Below, piece by piece: positions 18,779 through 28,150 of a stretch of DNA of 64,000 nucleotides; position 1 is the first letter of the stretch; every line of letters starts with the position of its first letter. Below the pieces are notes generated by a model. The model did no database searches and was not told the origin of the DNA. It worked only from the letters and a program-made list of their open reading frames with translations. Position numbers and translations under genes: made by a program. The stretch spans positions 30,521 to 94,520 of the forward strand of contig CAJXUN010000011.1 of NCBI GenBank assembly GCA_913061475.1, given 5' to 3'. Origin of the DNA: an uncultured Colwellia sp. GTDB lineage: Bacteria; Pseudomonadota; Gammaproteobacteria; Enterobacterales; Alteromonadaceae.

Positions 18779-20383
18779 TTAATGTACAAACTTACCAGCA
18801 AGCTTTTCCTCAAAGTTACCATTTTTGATAACTTGTTGGCCATTAAGCCATACTTGTTCAACACCAGATGAATATTTATTCCAGTGAGAAAAGTCAGCAT
18901 TGGCGGAAAACTCCTTGGCATCAAAGACAATAATATCAGCTATGTAGCCTAGCTTAAGTTGACCGCGATCTTCAAAACCTAAAATTTCTGCGGTTCTACC
19001 GGAACTTTGCTTAATAAACTCACCAAGGGTAAGTAAGGATCGTTCACGAACATATTGCTGGTATTTTTGCGGAAAGCTAGCATATTTACGGGGGTGGCCA
19101 TTAGTGCCATCAGATGAAGTAACCACCCAAGGTTGCACCATAAAGTTTTCTACATCAGCATCAGACATATTAAATGATGCTACACGGACCTCTCCTTCTT
19201 GTACTAACTGTATTGCTGCAGTGACGGGATCTATTGCTCTTTTTTCTGCTACTTGCGCTAACGTTAAACCAACCAACTCACGGTCTTGAAAAGCAGTGAT
19301 CAGCAATGAGGTTGGCCCGCCACGACGACGAATGTTCTCTTTAATTTCATCGATAAGTTTTTCTGCCAAACTGACATCGTTGAGGCGTTGGTGAAATGCC
19401 TGCGTTGAATCAGCCATTACCCACTTGGGCATAACAGCACTATGTAACTTAGTACCTGAAGCAAGCCAAGGATATTGATCAGCTGAAATACTAATGCCCT
19501 TTGCTTTTGCCTGCTCTATTTTTTCAATGGCAAGGTTGCTTTGTCCCCATACGTCAACCCCTAACGCTTTAATATGGGCCAGATGTAAATGAATATTGGC
19601 TGTGTCGGCTATGTTAATGGCTTCTTCTAAGGCGGCGATAAAGCCAATATTAAATGTACTTTCATCACGTAAGTGTGTGTCATAAATACCCTGGTATTGG
19701 CTCGCCACTTTTGCCAAAGTCACCACTTCTTCGGTATTAGCAAAACTCCCGGGCACATAATACAATCCAGTTGACAAACCTAACGCACCAGCTTCCATAC
19801 CCTTAACAAGCAACTGTGACATATCAGCTAATTCTTCAGCATTGGCAAAGCGTTGCGCCCGCCCCATAACTTGTTCTCGTACACTGCCATGACCAATCAA
19901 TAAAGCCACATTAGTACCGATTCCATTAGCTTCAAGTTCAGCTGCCGTTTTCGCAATATCAACGGGGCCTTCACCGTCGTTACCATTAACAACAGTCGTA
20001 ACCCCTTGTGTAAGGTAATTTAAGTTATGGTTTTTATCTTTGCTGTAAAGTTCTTCTAGTGTATGAGTATGAGGGTCGATAAAGCCTGGGCTAACAACTT
20101 TACCACCAACATCAATGGTCGTTGTCGCTTTAACTGCATGCTTACCTGTTGGATATAGGCCACAAATCTCAATACCACATATCGCAATGTCTAACGCTTG
20201 TGGCTTAGTTTCAACACCATCGTAAACGTTGCCGTTAATAATTAAGGTGTCAACCACTACCAGCTTAGTATCACTTACCGATTCATTATTGGTGGGCTTA
20301 TTTTCGGAGCAAGCTGAAAGTATTATTACACCACTGACGAATACGGCTATCGAGAAAATTCGCTTTAATCTTTTACTAGGCAT
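18779..20383 (-). CDS. Lipoprotein D-aminoacylase (N-acyl-D-amino-acid deacylase family)
   Basis: An amidohydrolase-superfamily enzyme of 534 residues with a lipoprotein signal (VIILSACSENK), so it probably acts in the periplasm or at the outer membrane. The metal site begins PGFIDPHTHTLEELY, followed by QGVTTVVNGNDGEG. IYDTHLRDE and LHLAHIKALG supply the remaining metal-ligand region, and ASDGTNGHPRKYASFP the catalytic Asp region. Members hydrolyse N-acyl-D-amino acids, N-acyl-D-glutamate among them, to the free D-amino acid. It is the last gene of a leftward operon with the receptor and the M14 peptidase, next to the D-glutamate genes. Substrate is inferred from context. Confidence 0.87.
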   Translation of the reverse strand: MPSKRLKRIFSIAVFVSGVIILSACSENKPTNNESVSDTKLVVVDTLIINGNVYDGVETKPQALDIAICGIEICGLYPTGKHAVKATTTIDVGGKVVSPGFIDPHTHTLEELYSKDKNHNLNYLTQGVTTVVNGNDGEGPVDIAKTAAELEANGIGTNVALLIGHGSVREQVMGRAQRFANAEELADMSQLLVKGMEAGALGLSTGLYYVPGSFANTEEVVTLAKVASQYQGIYDTHLRDESTFNIGFIAALEEAINIADTANIHLHLAHIKALGVDVWGQSNLAIEKIEQAKAKGISISADQYPWLASGTKLHSAVMPKWVMADSTQAFHQRLNDVSLAEKLIDEIKENIRRRGGPTSLLITAFQDRELVGLTLAQVAEKRAIDPVTAAIQLVQEGEVRVASFNMSDADVENFMVQPWVVTSSDGTNGHPRKYASFPQKYQQYVRERSLLTLGEFIKQSSGRTAEILGFEDRGQLKLGYIADIIVFDAKEFSANADFSHWNKYSSGVEQVWLNGQQVIKNGNFEEKLAGKFVH

Positions 20384-20390
20384 GAATAAC

Positions 20391-21575
20391 TTACTCTTTA
20401 TTGTGATCGGTTTCTGACATCAAAGTTTTCATTAATAACACCGCGGCATTATTGGCAATAATTTTAATGCTATCTCGATTTGTTTCATCACCCATTTCAT
20501 AGGTTATGGCATGAACCTGATAATTATCGGCAAAATACTGTTTGGAAACACCATTATTAGGGCGGTTACCCGGCTTTTGTACGACATCAAAATTTGGCAT
20601 CGCTTTATCTAACGCACCCAGCCAATGCTTCACAAAGTAGCGACTTTCAACACCGTAATCAACCGGCATAGTATAAAAAACATCATGTTGGGTAGAATGA
20701 AAATCAATAGCAAATTTTATCTTTTGCCCACTAGCGACCAAGCTTTGTAGGTATTGATGAACTTGCTTAGTCTCAGGCTGTTTAAAAGTGATCCAGTCAC
20801 GATTCAAATCAACGCCATTGGCATTATGACGCCAATTGCCCATCGCAACACCATCTGGATTTAAATTAGGGATAATAAGTAGATTATATTTTTGTCGAAA
20901 ACTATCAGCAAATGGATTATTCGCTAATAAGGTTTCAACAAAAGGAAATAATGCCAGCGCACCCGTTACTTCTGGTGGGTGTAAGCGGCCTAAAATAACT
21001 AACCATTCTTTACTGTCGCTGTGACTTTCAATTTTATAAATTGGTCGCCCTAGTTGAGATATACCTAATTGTTGGTGTGAAATCTGGCTAGATTTTTGTA
21101 ATTTTTTTGCCCAGTCGATGTAATATTGATTACTAATAATTTCCTGACCAGCAATATATAATGGCTGTGTTGAAGCCTTAATTTTAAGTATTAGCTTCTT
21201 ATTACGGTATTGATGCGGATATACCGACCAAGTTTTCATATCTTGGCTAAATTTAGGTAAATAGCGATTATCTCGCTTCCCACTAATTTTAATATTAACC
21301 GTAATGTCTATTGGTGTATCTGCAACAACCTTAAATGCATACCAAGGACTAGGGTTGATGGGTGTGTTTTCTGGCTTAATAGTAATAACAAAATTATTGT
21401 TGCCCAAATTAATGCACTCATCCATGCGACTCGCTTCAAAGTCTGCCGTTAGTCTAACTGCACCGATATTACATGTTTGCGAATTATTACTTTTGTTAAC
21501 TACAGAAGTTTCAGCACACGACGCCAAAACCAATAGAGAAAATAACCATACGCAAATAGGTAGTAATTTTTTCAT
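20391..21575 (-). CDS. Lipoprotein M14-family zinc carboxypeptidase
   Basis: A lipoprotein signal (LFSLLVLASCAETS) leads into a beta-sandwich N-terminal domain of about 130 residues (cytosolic-carboxypeptidase/AGBL-like), then an M14 catalytic domain. Zinc ligands are in GRLHPPEVTGAL (H..E) and FAIDFHSTQHD; the substrate region is NLNPDGVAMGNWRHNANGVDLNRDW. AITYEMGDETN supplies the catalytic Glu. M14 enzymes trim C-terminal residues; some members act on glutamate or gamma-D-glutamyl bonds. Seven bases separate it from the D-aminoacylase gene. Cleavage of D-Glu-containing peptides is an inference from the neighbourhood. Confidence 0.88.
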   Translation of the reverse strand: MKKLLPICVWLFSLLVLASCAETSVVNKSNNSQTCNIGAVRLTADFEASRMDECINLGNNNFVITIKPENTPINPSPWYAFKVVADTPIDITVNIKISGKRDNRYLPKFSQDMKTWSVYPHQYRNKKLILKIKASTQPLYIAGQEIISNQYYIDWAKKLQKSSQISHQQLGISQLGRPIYKIESHSDSKEWLVILGRLHPPEVTGALALFPFVETLLANNPFADSFRQKYNLLIIPNLNPDGVAMGNWRHNANGVDLNRDWITFKQPETKQVHQYLQSLVASGQKIKFAIDFHSTQHDVFYTMPVDYGVESRYFVKHWLGALDKAMPNFDVVQKPGNRPNNGVSKQYFADNYQVHAITYEMGDETNRDSIKIIANNAAVLLMKTLMSETDHNKE

Positions 21576-21617
21576 ATTAAATCTTCTAAATTTGAATAAG
21601 TTAAGTGTAAAAATAAA

Positions 21618-21643
21618 GCTCGGCCGTTAATCACGCACCGAGC
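21618..21643 (-). terminator. Attenuator-like terminator after the TonB-dependent receptor
   Basis: On the minus strand GCTCGG and CCGAGC form a 6-pair stem followed by TTTATTTTT, between the receptor stop and the M14 start. It could reduce, rather than stop, transcription into the two hydrolase genes. Confidence 0.55.
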
Positions 21644-21675
21644 CATATTATATTATTGAAACCACGTGCTATGAA

Positions 21676-24522
21676 TTAGAAGTCTTTTCTTACACTCATG
21701 TAGAAGTAACGACCACGATTCGAATGCAAGGCACCGAAATAACCATGTGCTAATTCATCAGCCACTGGTGGCTCTTCGTCACCAATATTGCGTACGCCAA
21801 AACGAATTTTAGTGCCGTCTAATGCACTGTCATCGGCAAAACGGTAGTCTGCATAGACATTCACAGTAGTAAAGCTATCTACTGGCAACATAATCACGTC
21901 ATCGTTAACCGTTGCCGTAGTGCTAGTATCAACAATTTCGCTAACATAGTTGGCATTAATGCCTGCACCCCATTGTTGATAATCCCAATCAATCGATGCT
22001 CTAGCTCGCCATTCTGGACGACCATTTTGTTTAATTAAATCACCCGCACCTGCGACAGTTCTATCAGCTGGCACCGCTGGATTATTAGCAGCTTGTGCAG
22101 CGATAAGCTGTGCAGAAATAGGATCAGCATCTTGTTCAAATTTGCTTAATTTAGCAGCGTTAACCGTGAACTCCCATTCACCAAAGCTTGTTTCAAGATC
22201 ATAAATCAAACTAAAATCAACGCCTTCAATATTACGCTTATCTAAATTCAGATAGTCATTGTTTATTTGAATCACTTCATTGGTGTTGGCGTCACGAACT
22301 ACCGCACTATTGTTAGTACCTTGACTCCTTAACAGTGAATCATAAAGCAAATGCGATGAACCGGGTAAAATGCCCACTAAGTCTTTTTGCTTAATCTTCC
22401 ACGTATCTATCGTAAAAGTAAGGTTTTCAAGTGGCTCAAATATCAAACCAAATGAGGTGTTTTCGTCGTCTTCTGGTTTTAGGTCTGTGGTACCACTTCT
22501 GATATCGACAATACCGTAAGTTGAATCAAGTACTGGATCATACAAACTATTAGAACGTGGCACACCTTCTGCGGACACTTGTGGTAAACCAGGAGCACGG
22601 AAGCCGCCAGCATATGACGCTCTAAAACTGATCCATTCTGCTGCTTGCCAAAATAACGCAACTTTAGGCTTTAATGCACTACCCACATCAGAGAAGTTTT
22701 CATACCGACCAGCAACTTGTAATTCAACATAATGAGAGCCTGAGTCGACCAAGGGCACCAAGAACTCGGCATATGCTGACGACACATTACGCGACGCCTT
22801 TGAATCAGGTGTTGGGCTACTACCTAAAACATCGCTGCCAGATAATTCAACACCCGTGATTTGATCAACAAAGGGGATACTGCCATCAAGTAACGGGTCT
22901 CTGTTATCTTCAAAGGTTTCTCTTCTAAACTCTACACCCATAGCAAGCCCAACATCCCCCGCGGGCACGCTCCAAAGCGCACCATTGCTGACCTTAAAAT
23001 CAACTGAGGCCAAACTTGTTTTTGAGTCTCGATTAACATTAACCATAAATTGGTCAATAACACTTTGTGGATTTAACGTTGTGTCACCACTATTTGGATT
23101 ATTAACATCACCACCCGTAAAGATGTTATACGCTAACGTTGGATCAGTGCTATTAATGGATGCTTGAAACTTGCTCGCTTGAATACGGTTGGCTGAATCA
23201 TTGGTTTCAGCTTCAGTGTAAAATGCCGCTGTTTCCCAATCCCAATCGTTATATGAACCTTTCAAACCACCTAGTACTCGGTAGCTAGTATCGTCAACTT
23301 CAACATTCCGAGGTCCGGTATCAATCGCTCGGTAGCTTCGTAATAAAACTTCTTCGCCAAATGGATTATGGGCAGCGTCAGCAGAAATAAGGAAACGTTG
23401 TGCGGTTAGGTTATGGGTTTGTTCACGAGTACGTTCAGCTTTTGCACTGTAATATGTTACTTCTGAAAAGAAGTCTAAATCACTGTTTATTTCATGGGTA
23501 AAATAAGTATATAAGTTTAAGCGATTAACATCAGAAACCAGTGAACGAGTAGTACCGCGGTCGAAGCGTAAATCGCGAGGAAAACTACCACTGTCGGCAC
23601 AAACGCTTCCCGCTAAATCAACCACACAACCAGAGTCGCTGTCAGGTTGGATATGGAATCGACCTAAAGCATCTGATTGGAAATCACCCCAAGGTGTTGC
23701 TGTAGAACGGTTATCTAATTGGGTATCGCCAATGAATTCTTCTGGTAAGCCAGAAAATTCACGTAAATCATGACTAGCTGAATATGGTCGTTCGCTTGCC
23801 ATCATGCCGTTACGGTCATAATAGCTAAAAGAAGCGGTTAAATGTGAGCGGCCTTCATTTAAATCAAAACCAGTTAAATAGCTAAAGGTGGTTTCATCAA
23901 GCGATGTACCTTCTGAACCACCATAAGATAACCTAACTTGGTTGCCTTCGTAATCATCTTTTAATTGGTAATTTACCACACCAGCTACGGCATCAGAGCC
24001 ATAAATAGCAGCCGCGCCATCACGTAAAACTTGTAACGAACGCAAACCCGAAACCGGTAAGGTATTGGAATTTGAGGTCGATACCGGTACGAAGTTTTCT
24101 GACTGCGTACCTGGGTGTGTGACTAGCCTACGACCATTTAAGAGTGTCAAGGTATTACCCGAGCCAACACCACGTAAGTTAATAGATGCAACGTCACCAC
24201 GAGCGTCATTTACCCCACCATTACCTGTAGCCCCGCCAAAGTTAACCGCTCCAATTTGAGGAATTGAACGTAATAATTCGTCACCGGACATCGCAGCGGT
24301 ATTCTCGATATCTTTTTCGGTTAAAGCAGTAACAGGTAAAGCACCAATATCTGAAGCACGCTTAATATTGGAGCCAATAATACTTATACGCTCAATTTCT
24401 GCTACCTTGGCTGCTTCTTCAGCATTGGCTTGTTGAATAAAAGTTGTTTGGGCTGTTAAGGCTGTTATTACACATAGACTTAGATGCTTCAGTTTATGTC
24501 TGTTTTTAGTTATTTCTTTCAT
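21676..24522 (-). CDS. TonB-dependent outer-membrane receptor
   Basis: About 948 residues. There is a signal peptide ending near QQANA, then a TonB-box-like stretch ERISIIGSN. The plug domain includes DELLRSIPQIG and LRGVGSGNTLTLLNGRRLVTHPG. A 22-strand barrel follows, ending in an aromatic last strand (YFYMSVRKDF). It belongs to the large receptor family used for peptides and oligosaccharides rather than obvious siderophore receptors. I use the ATG at 24522 (GGTGAG about 5 bases upstream). It heads an operon with M14 and D-aminoacylase and is divergent from gltS, so uptake of D-amino-acid-containing oligomers is likely. Confidence 0.92.
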   Translation of the reverse strand: MKEITKNRHKLKHLSLCVITALTAQTTFIQQANAEEAAKVAEIERISIIGSNIKRASDIGALPVTALTEKDIENTAAMSGDELLRSIPQIGAVNFGGATGNGGVNDARGDVASINLRGVGSGNTLTLLNGRRLVTHPGTQSENFVPVSTSNSNTLPVSGLRSLQVLRDGAAAIYGSDAVAGVVNYQLKDDYEGNQVRLSYGGSEGTSLDETTFSYLTGFDLNEGRSHLTASFSYYDRNGMMASERPYSASHDLREFSGLPEEFIGDTQLDNRSTATPWGDFQSDALGRFHIQPDSDSGCVVDLAGSVCADSGSFPRDLRFDRGTTRSLVSDVNRLNLYTYFTHEINSDLDFFSEVTYYSAKAERTREQTHNLTAQRFLISADAAHNPFGEEVLLRSYRAIDTGPRNVEVDDTSYRVLGGLKGSYNDWDWETAAFYTEAETNDSANRIQASKFQASINSTDPTLAYNIFTGGDVNNPNSGDTTLNPQSVIDQFMVNVNRDSKTSLASVDFKVSNGALWSVPAGDVGLAMGVEFRRETFEDNRDPLLDGSIPFVDQITGVELSGSDVLGSSPTPDSKASRNVSSAYAEFLVPLVDSGSHYVELQVAGRYENFSDVGSALKPKVALFWQAAEWISFRASYAGGFRAPGLPQVSAEGVPRSNSLYDPVLDSTYGIVDIRSGTTDLKPEDDENTSFGLIFEPLENLTFTIDTWKIKQKDLVGILPGSSHLLYDSLLRSQGTNNSAVVRDANTNEVIQINNDYLNLDKRNIEGVDFSLIYDLETSFGEWEFTVNAAKLSKFEQDADPISAQLIAAQAANNPAVPADRTVAGAGDLIKQNGRPEWRARASIDWDYQQWGAGINANYVSEIVDTSTTATVNDDVIMLPVDSFTTVNVYADYRFADDSALDGTKIRFGVRNIGDEEPPVADELAHGYFGALHSNRGRYFYMSVRKDF

Positions 24523-24878
24523 CACTCTCACCGTCATAAGTTGCATTTATTATGTTGTGTTGCCGAATATATTTTTATTCGATCTTGGTTTCTAGATTCA
24601 CCATGCCCAATTATGAAAAGCAATACTATTGACACTTCGTTTACACCCCATAACCTAAAGTTATAGCAAAGTTACACATTCAGCTAATAGTTTGAATTTT
24701 CCATTAAAATAGCTTGACTACTTTTGTCGATGATTTACTCCTTATTAGCTACAGCCTTTGGTTATGACATGCAAAAGTTTTTGAACTGCTGTTCTATTGA
24801 TTAGCTCTTTACAATCAAATATAGCTTCATGGGCAAATAACGACTAAAGATGCCACATCAAAAAGGTAAAATGCTGAT
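24523..24878. other. Divergent promoter region between receptor and gltS
   Basis: About 356 AT-rich bases with no credible gene; it must carry the promoters of both arms of the island. LysR-type T-N11-A sites are easy to draw in such AT-rich DNA, so I do not claim one. Confidence 0.6.
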
Positions 24879-26093
24879 ATGAATATTGAAATTTCGACTT
24901 CAGAAACACTATTAATAGCTTTGCTCATACTTTTTACGGGCTATTATCTCAACAGTAAAATTGCGGTACTAAAAAATAACAACATTCCTGAGCCAGTGGT
25001 AGGTGGTATTGCCTTCTCTATTATTGCCGCCATTGCTCACCTTTATTTTGATATTAATTTTCAATTTAATATGGCATTTAAAAACCCATTAATGACAGTA
25101 TTTTTCACTACGGTCGGTCTAGGTGCTAGCTTTAGTTTATTAATCAAAGGCGGTCCAAAAGTGGCACTTTTTCTAGGTGTTGCTACCTTATATTTACTGG
25201 TACAAAATGCTGTTGGTGTGTCGATTGCAGTTGCTAGCGGCATGGAACCGTTAATGGGCTTAATTGGAGGATCGGTGACACTTTCTGGAGGTCACGGCAA
25301 CGGCGCAACATACGCAGATCTATTTATTAATCAATACGGTATGCATAGTAGTGTTTTTGAATTGGCGATGGCGGCTGCAACACTAGGTCTTATTCTTGGC
25401 GGTTTAGCTGGTGGGCCAGTCAGTAAACGTTTAATTAAAAAATACAACTTAACAGCTGATACTTCCTATCACGAAGATCTCGACGATACGATAACCTTTG
25501 ATCCCGAAGATCATGATTTAGTCACGCCTCGAAAAATGATGGAAACCTTATTTGTGATTTTACTATGCATGTATTTAGGCCGCATCGGTTATGATGCACT
25601 CAACGCGATTGATGTGATCTTACCAGCATTTTTAATCCCATTATTGTTTGGCGTGGTCATTACAAACCTAGCTGAATTTACTAAAGTATATAAGGTTAGT
25701 CGAGCTTGTATCGATCTTTGGGGAACGATGGCACTATCCATCTTTCTTGCGATGGCATTAATGTCGTTAAAAATATGGGAATTGGTCAGCTTAGCCGGGC
25801 CAATGATATTTATGATTTTGGTACAAGCAGTACTACTGATGCTTTTCGCCTACTTTATTACCTTTAGAGTCATGGGTAAAAATTATAATGCGGCCATCAT
25901 GGCTGGCGGCCATTGCGGTTTTGGCCTTGGAGCCACACCAACCGCTGTCGCTAATATGGAATCATTAGTCTCACGCCATGGACCGTCGCCACAAGCTTTT
26001 TTAGTGGTACCATTAGTCGGTGCATTTTTTATTGATATCACCAATGCTTTGATTATACAGTTATATTTAAGCTTGCCATTTGTCACTGGCTAA
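24879..26093 (+). CDS. gltS: Sodium/glutamate symporter
   Basis: An ESS-family Na+:glutamate symporter of 404 residues and about ten membrane segments. The two conserved re-entrant motifs are LSGGHGNGATYADLF and AGGHCGFGLGATPTAVANM. E. coli GltS carries both L- and D-glutamate, so its place beside dgcN and dgcA supports D-glutamate import. It is the first gene of the rightward arm, 39 bases before the LysR gene. Confidence 0.95.
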   Translation: MNIEISTSETLLIALLILFTGYYLNSKIAVLKNNNIPEPVVGGIAFSIIAAIAHLYFDINFQFNMAFKNPLMTVFFTTVGLGASFSLLIKGGPKVALFLGVATLYLLVQNAVGVSIAVASGMEPLMGLIGGSVTLSGGHGNGATYADLFINQYGMHSSVFELAMAAATLGLILGGLAGGPVSKRLIKKYNLTADTSYHEDLDDTITFDPEDHDLVTPRKMMETLFVILLCMYLGRIGYDALNAIDVILPAFLIPLLFGVVITNLAEFTKVYKVSRACIDLWGTMALSIFLAMALMSLKIWELVSLAGPMIFMILVQAVLLMLFAYFITFRVMGKNYNAAIMAGGHCGFGLGATPTAVANMESLVSRHGPSPQAFLVVPLVGAFFIDITNALIIQLYLSLPFVTG

Positions 26094-26132
26094 ATACTTC
26101 ACTTAGCCGAATAACGTTATCGAGGACCTTGA

Positions 26133-27017
26133 ATGCGCTTACGACACATTGAAATTTTTCACGCGATTTATACCACGGGTTCGATTACCAATGCGGCTAA
26201 AATACTGCATGTCTCACAACCCTCTGTCAGCAAAGTTCTATCACATGCCGAACTACAGCTCGGCTTTAATCTTTTCGAGCGGGTTAAAGGTCGACTCATC
26301 CCAACAGATGAAGCGGAAATGCTCTTTGATGAAGTTGACAAAATTTACCAACAGATGCGCTCGATAAAAAATACCGCACAGAACATTAAAAAATCAGAAT
26401 TTGGCAGCATGAGTTTAGGAGTTACACCAGCACTGGGGTTTGACGCCCTGCCAAATGTTATTGCCAATTACCATCAAGACTACCCCAATGTTACCTTTGA
26501 TATTCAAACTATCCATAATGATGCTGTTACGCAGTCATTGCTCGAGCATAAGTGTGATTTAGCGATTTTATTTTCACCACCCAACATGCCAGGTATCACC
26601 ACCATCCCATTGGCCATGTCGGAACTAGTGATTGTTTACCCTAAAGACAAATTTCCACATTGCCCAGATAAACTGACCTTAACACAAGTCTGCGATTTGG
26701 AGTTTATCGACATTAGTGACAGTGGCCCCTTAGCTGACATGCTTTGGGCGCGTGTGATGGAGGAAGCCATTGACTTTAAATCATCGATTAAAGTACAGAC
26801 CTATTTTATTGCCGCTAGATTGGTGGCGCGTGGTTTAGGTGTTTGTGTTGTAGACCGCTATACTGCAGAAGGCAATTTATCTGATAATGTTGCCATTGCT
26901 TCTTTCGAACCCGCTTTAACTTTTAGCATCAATGCTGTGCACTTAGAAAACCGAACTAAATCTAAAGTTATCGATGAATTTATTCCTTATTTAAGACAAG
27001 GAATTTCAAGTAGTTAA
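26133..27017 (+). CDS. dgcR: LysR family regulator of the D-glutamate genes
   Basis: 294 residues. The N-terminal winged helix is MRLRHIEIFHAIYTTGSITNAAKILHVSQPSVSKVLSHAE; a substrate-binding effector domain follows (about residues 90-290). It sits between gltS and dgcN. In marine bacteria the characterised dgcN-dgcA genes are controlled by a LysR protein, DgcR, so I use that name by position. The ligand (probably D-glutamate) is inferred. Confidence 0.82.
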   Translation: MRLRHIEIFHAIYTTGSITNAAKILHVSQPSVSKVLSHAELQLGFNLFERVKGRLIPTDEAEMLFDEVDKIYQQMRSIKNTAQNIKKSEFGSMSLGVTPALGFDALPNVIANYHQDYPNVTFDIQTIHNDAVTQSLLEHKCDLAILFSPPNMPGITTIPLAMSELVIVYPKDKFPHCPDKLTLTQVCDLEFIDISDSGPLADMLWARVMEEAIDFKSSIKVQTYFIAARLVARGLGVCVVDRYTAEGNLSDNVAIASFEPALTFSINAVHLENRTKSKVIDEFIPYLRQGISSS

Positions 27018-27138
27018 ACATCATCATAACCCTAGGTTATGACCGATAAAAGCCTTCCCACTTTCAATGCATAGCCACTAAGATAAGCTCGATGTAACAA
27101 ACATAGTTAAATCAGCTTTTAATTTTAGGAACATCATC

Positions 27139-28137
27139 ATGCATATCGTTTCTCCTTATCTGTTATTTATCGGTGACGCCACCGACCAACTTTCAATAAA
27201 AATGGCACGTGGTGCAGCTGATTGGCGTCCAGAGCTTTGTATTGGTGAATTCAGTGTCAGTGGCTGTACAGTGACTACTGGCATTGAAAAAATGACCATT
27301 GAACAGGCAGCAGTGAGAGGCGCTAAATCATTTATTCTTGGTTTTGCTAATAGCGGGGGCGTGTTAGAAAAAAGGTGGCTGCCTTATATTTTAAACGCGA
27401 TGGAGCACGGCATGGATATTGTTTCTGGCCTGCACGACAAACTCACTGACTTTCCTGAGTTGGTTGAAAAAGCTCAACAATGCCAACAACAACTGCTTGA
27501 TATTCGCCATCCAAAAGCAGAATTTGTGACCGGCACCGGAGTGAAACGTTCAGGTAAACGCTTACTTACCGTCGGCACTGACTGTTCAGTAGGAAAAATG
27601 TATAGCTCACTTAGTCTCGAGAAGTCGATGAAAAAGTTAAACTTTGATGTCGATTTTCGCGCCACAGGCCAATGTGGCATTTTAATCGCCGGCCAAGGTG
27701 TTGCGATTGATTGTGTTATCTCAGATTTTTTATCTGGTGCTACTGAATCACTTTCACCCAACAATCATCCAGAGCATTGGGATATTATTGAAGGACAAGG
27801 CTCATTATCTCATCCCGCTTTTGCTGGGGTCAGCCTTGGCTTATTGCATGGTTCACAACCCGATGCCTTGGTTATATGTCACGATTTAAACCGAACACAT
27901 ATGCGTGGCCTACCTAGCAGCCAATTCCCCAGTATTGCCACGACCATCAGCTTAAACTTGCAAGCCGCAAGGCTCACCAATCCCGATGTAAAAGTGGTTG
28001 GTATTACGGTGAATACCTCTAGTGTTAGCATTGAAGAGGGCAAACGTATTTGTCAGCAATTAAGCGAAGAATTTTCATTACCTTGTGTTGACCCTTTACG
28101 CGACGGCACTGATAACATAATAAAAACCTTGGCATAA
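27139..28137 (+). CDS. dgcN: D-glutamate N-acetyltransferase, DgcN (DUF1611)
   Basis: A DUF1611 protein of 332 residues: N-terminal Rossmann-like domain, then a C-terminal P-loop-type domain beginning at LLTVGTDCSVGKMYSSLSLEK. Other conserved stretches are FRATGQCGILIAGQG and IEGQGSLSHPAF. The family was long unassigned. Work on marine bacteria showed that DgcN transfers an acetyl group from acetyl-CoA to D-glutamate, giving N-acetyl-D-glutamate for DgcA. AGGA lies 8 bases before the ATG. DgcA follows after 13 bases. Confidence 0.92.
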   Translation: MHIVSPYLLFIGDATDQLSIKMARGAADWRPELCIGEFSVSGCTVTTGIEKMTIEQAAVRGAKSFILGFANSGGVLEKRWLPYILNAMEHGMDIVSGLHDKLTDFPELVEKAQQCQQQLLDIRHPKAEFVTGTGVKRSGKRLLTVGTDCSVGKMYSSLSLEKSMKKLNFDVDFRATGQCGILIAGQGVAIDCVISDFLSGATESLSPNNHPEHWDIIEGQGSLSHPAFAGVSLGLLHGSQPDALVICHDLNRTHMRGLPSSQFPSIATTISLNLQAARLTNPDVKVVGITVNTSSVSIEEGKRICQQLSEEFSLPCVDPLRDGTDNIIKTLA

Positions 28138-28150
28138 GTGGCGACACAAC

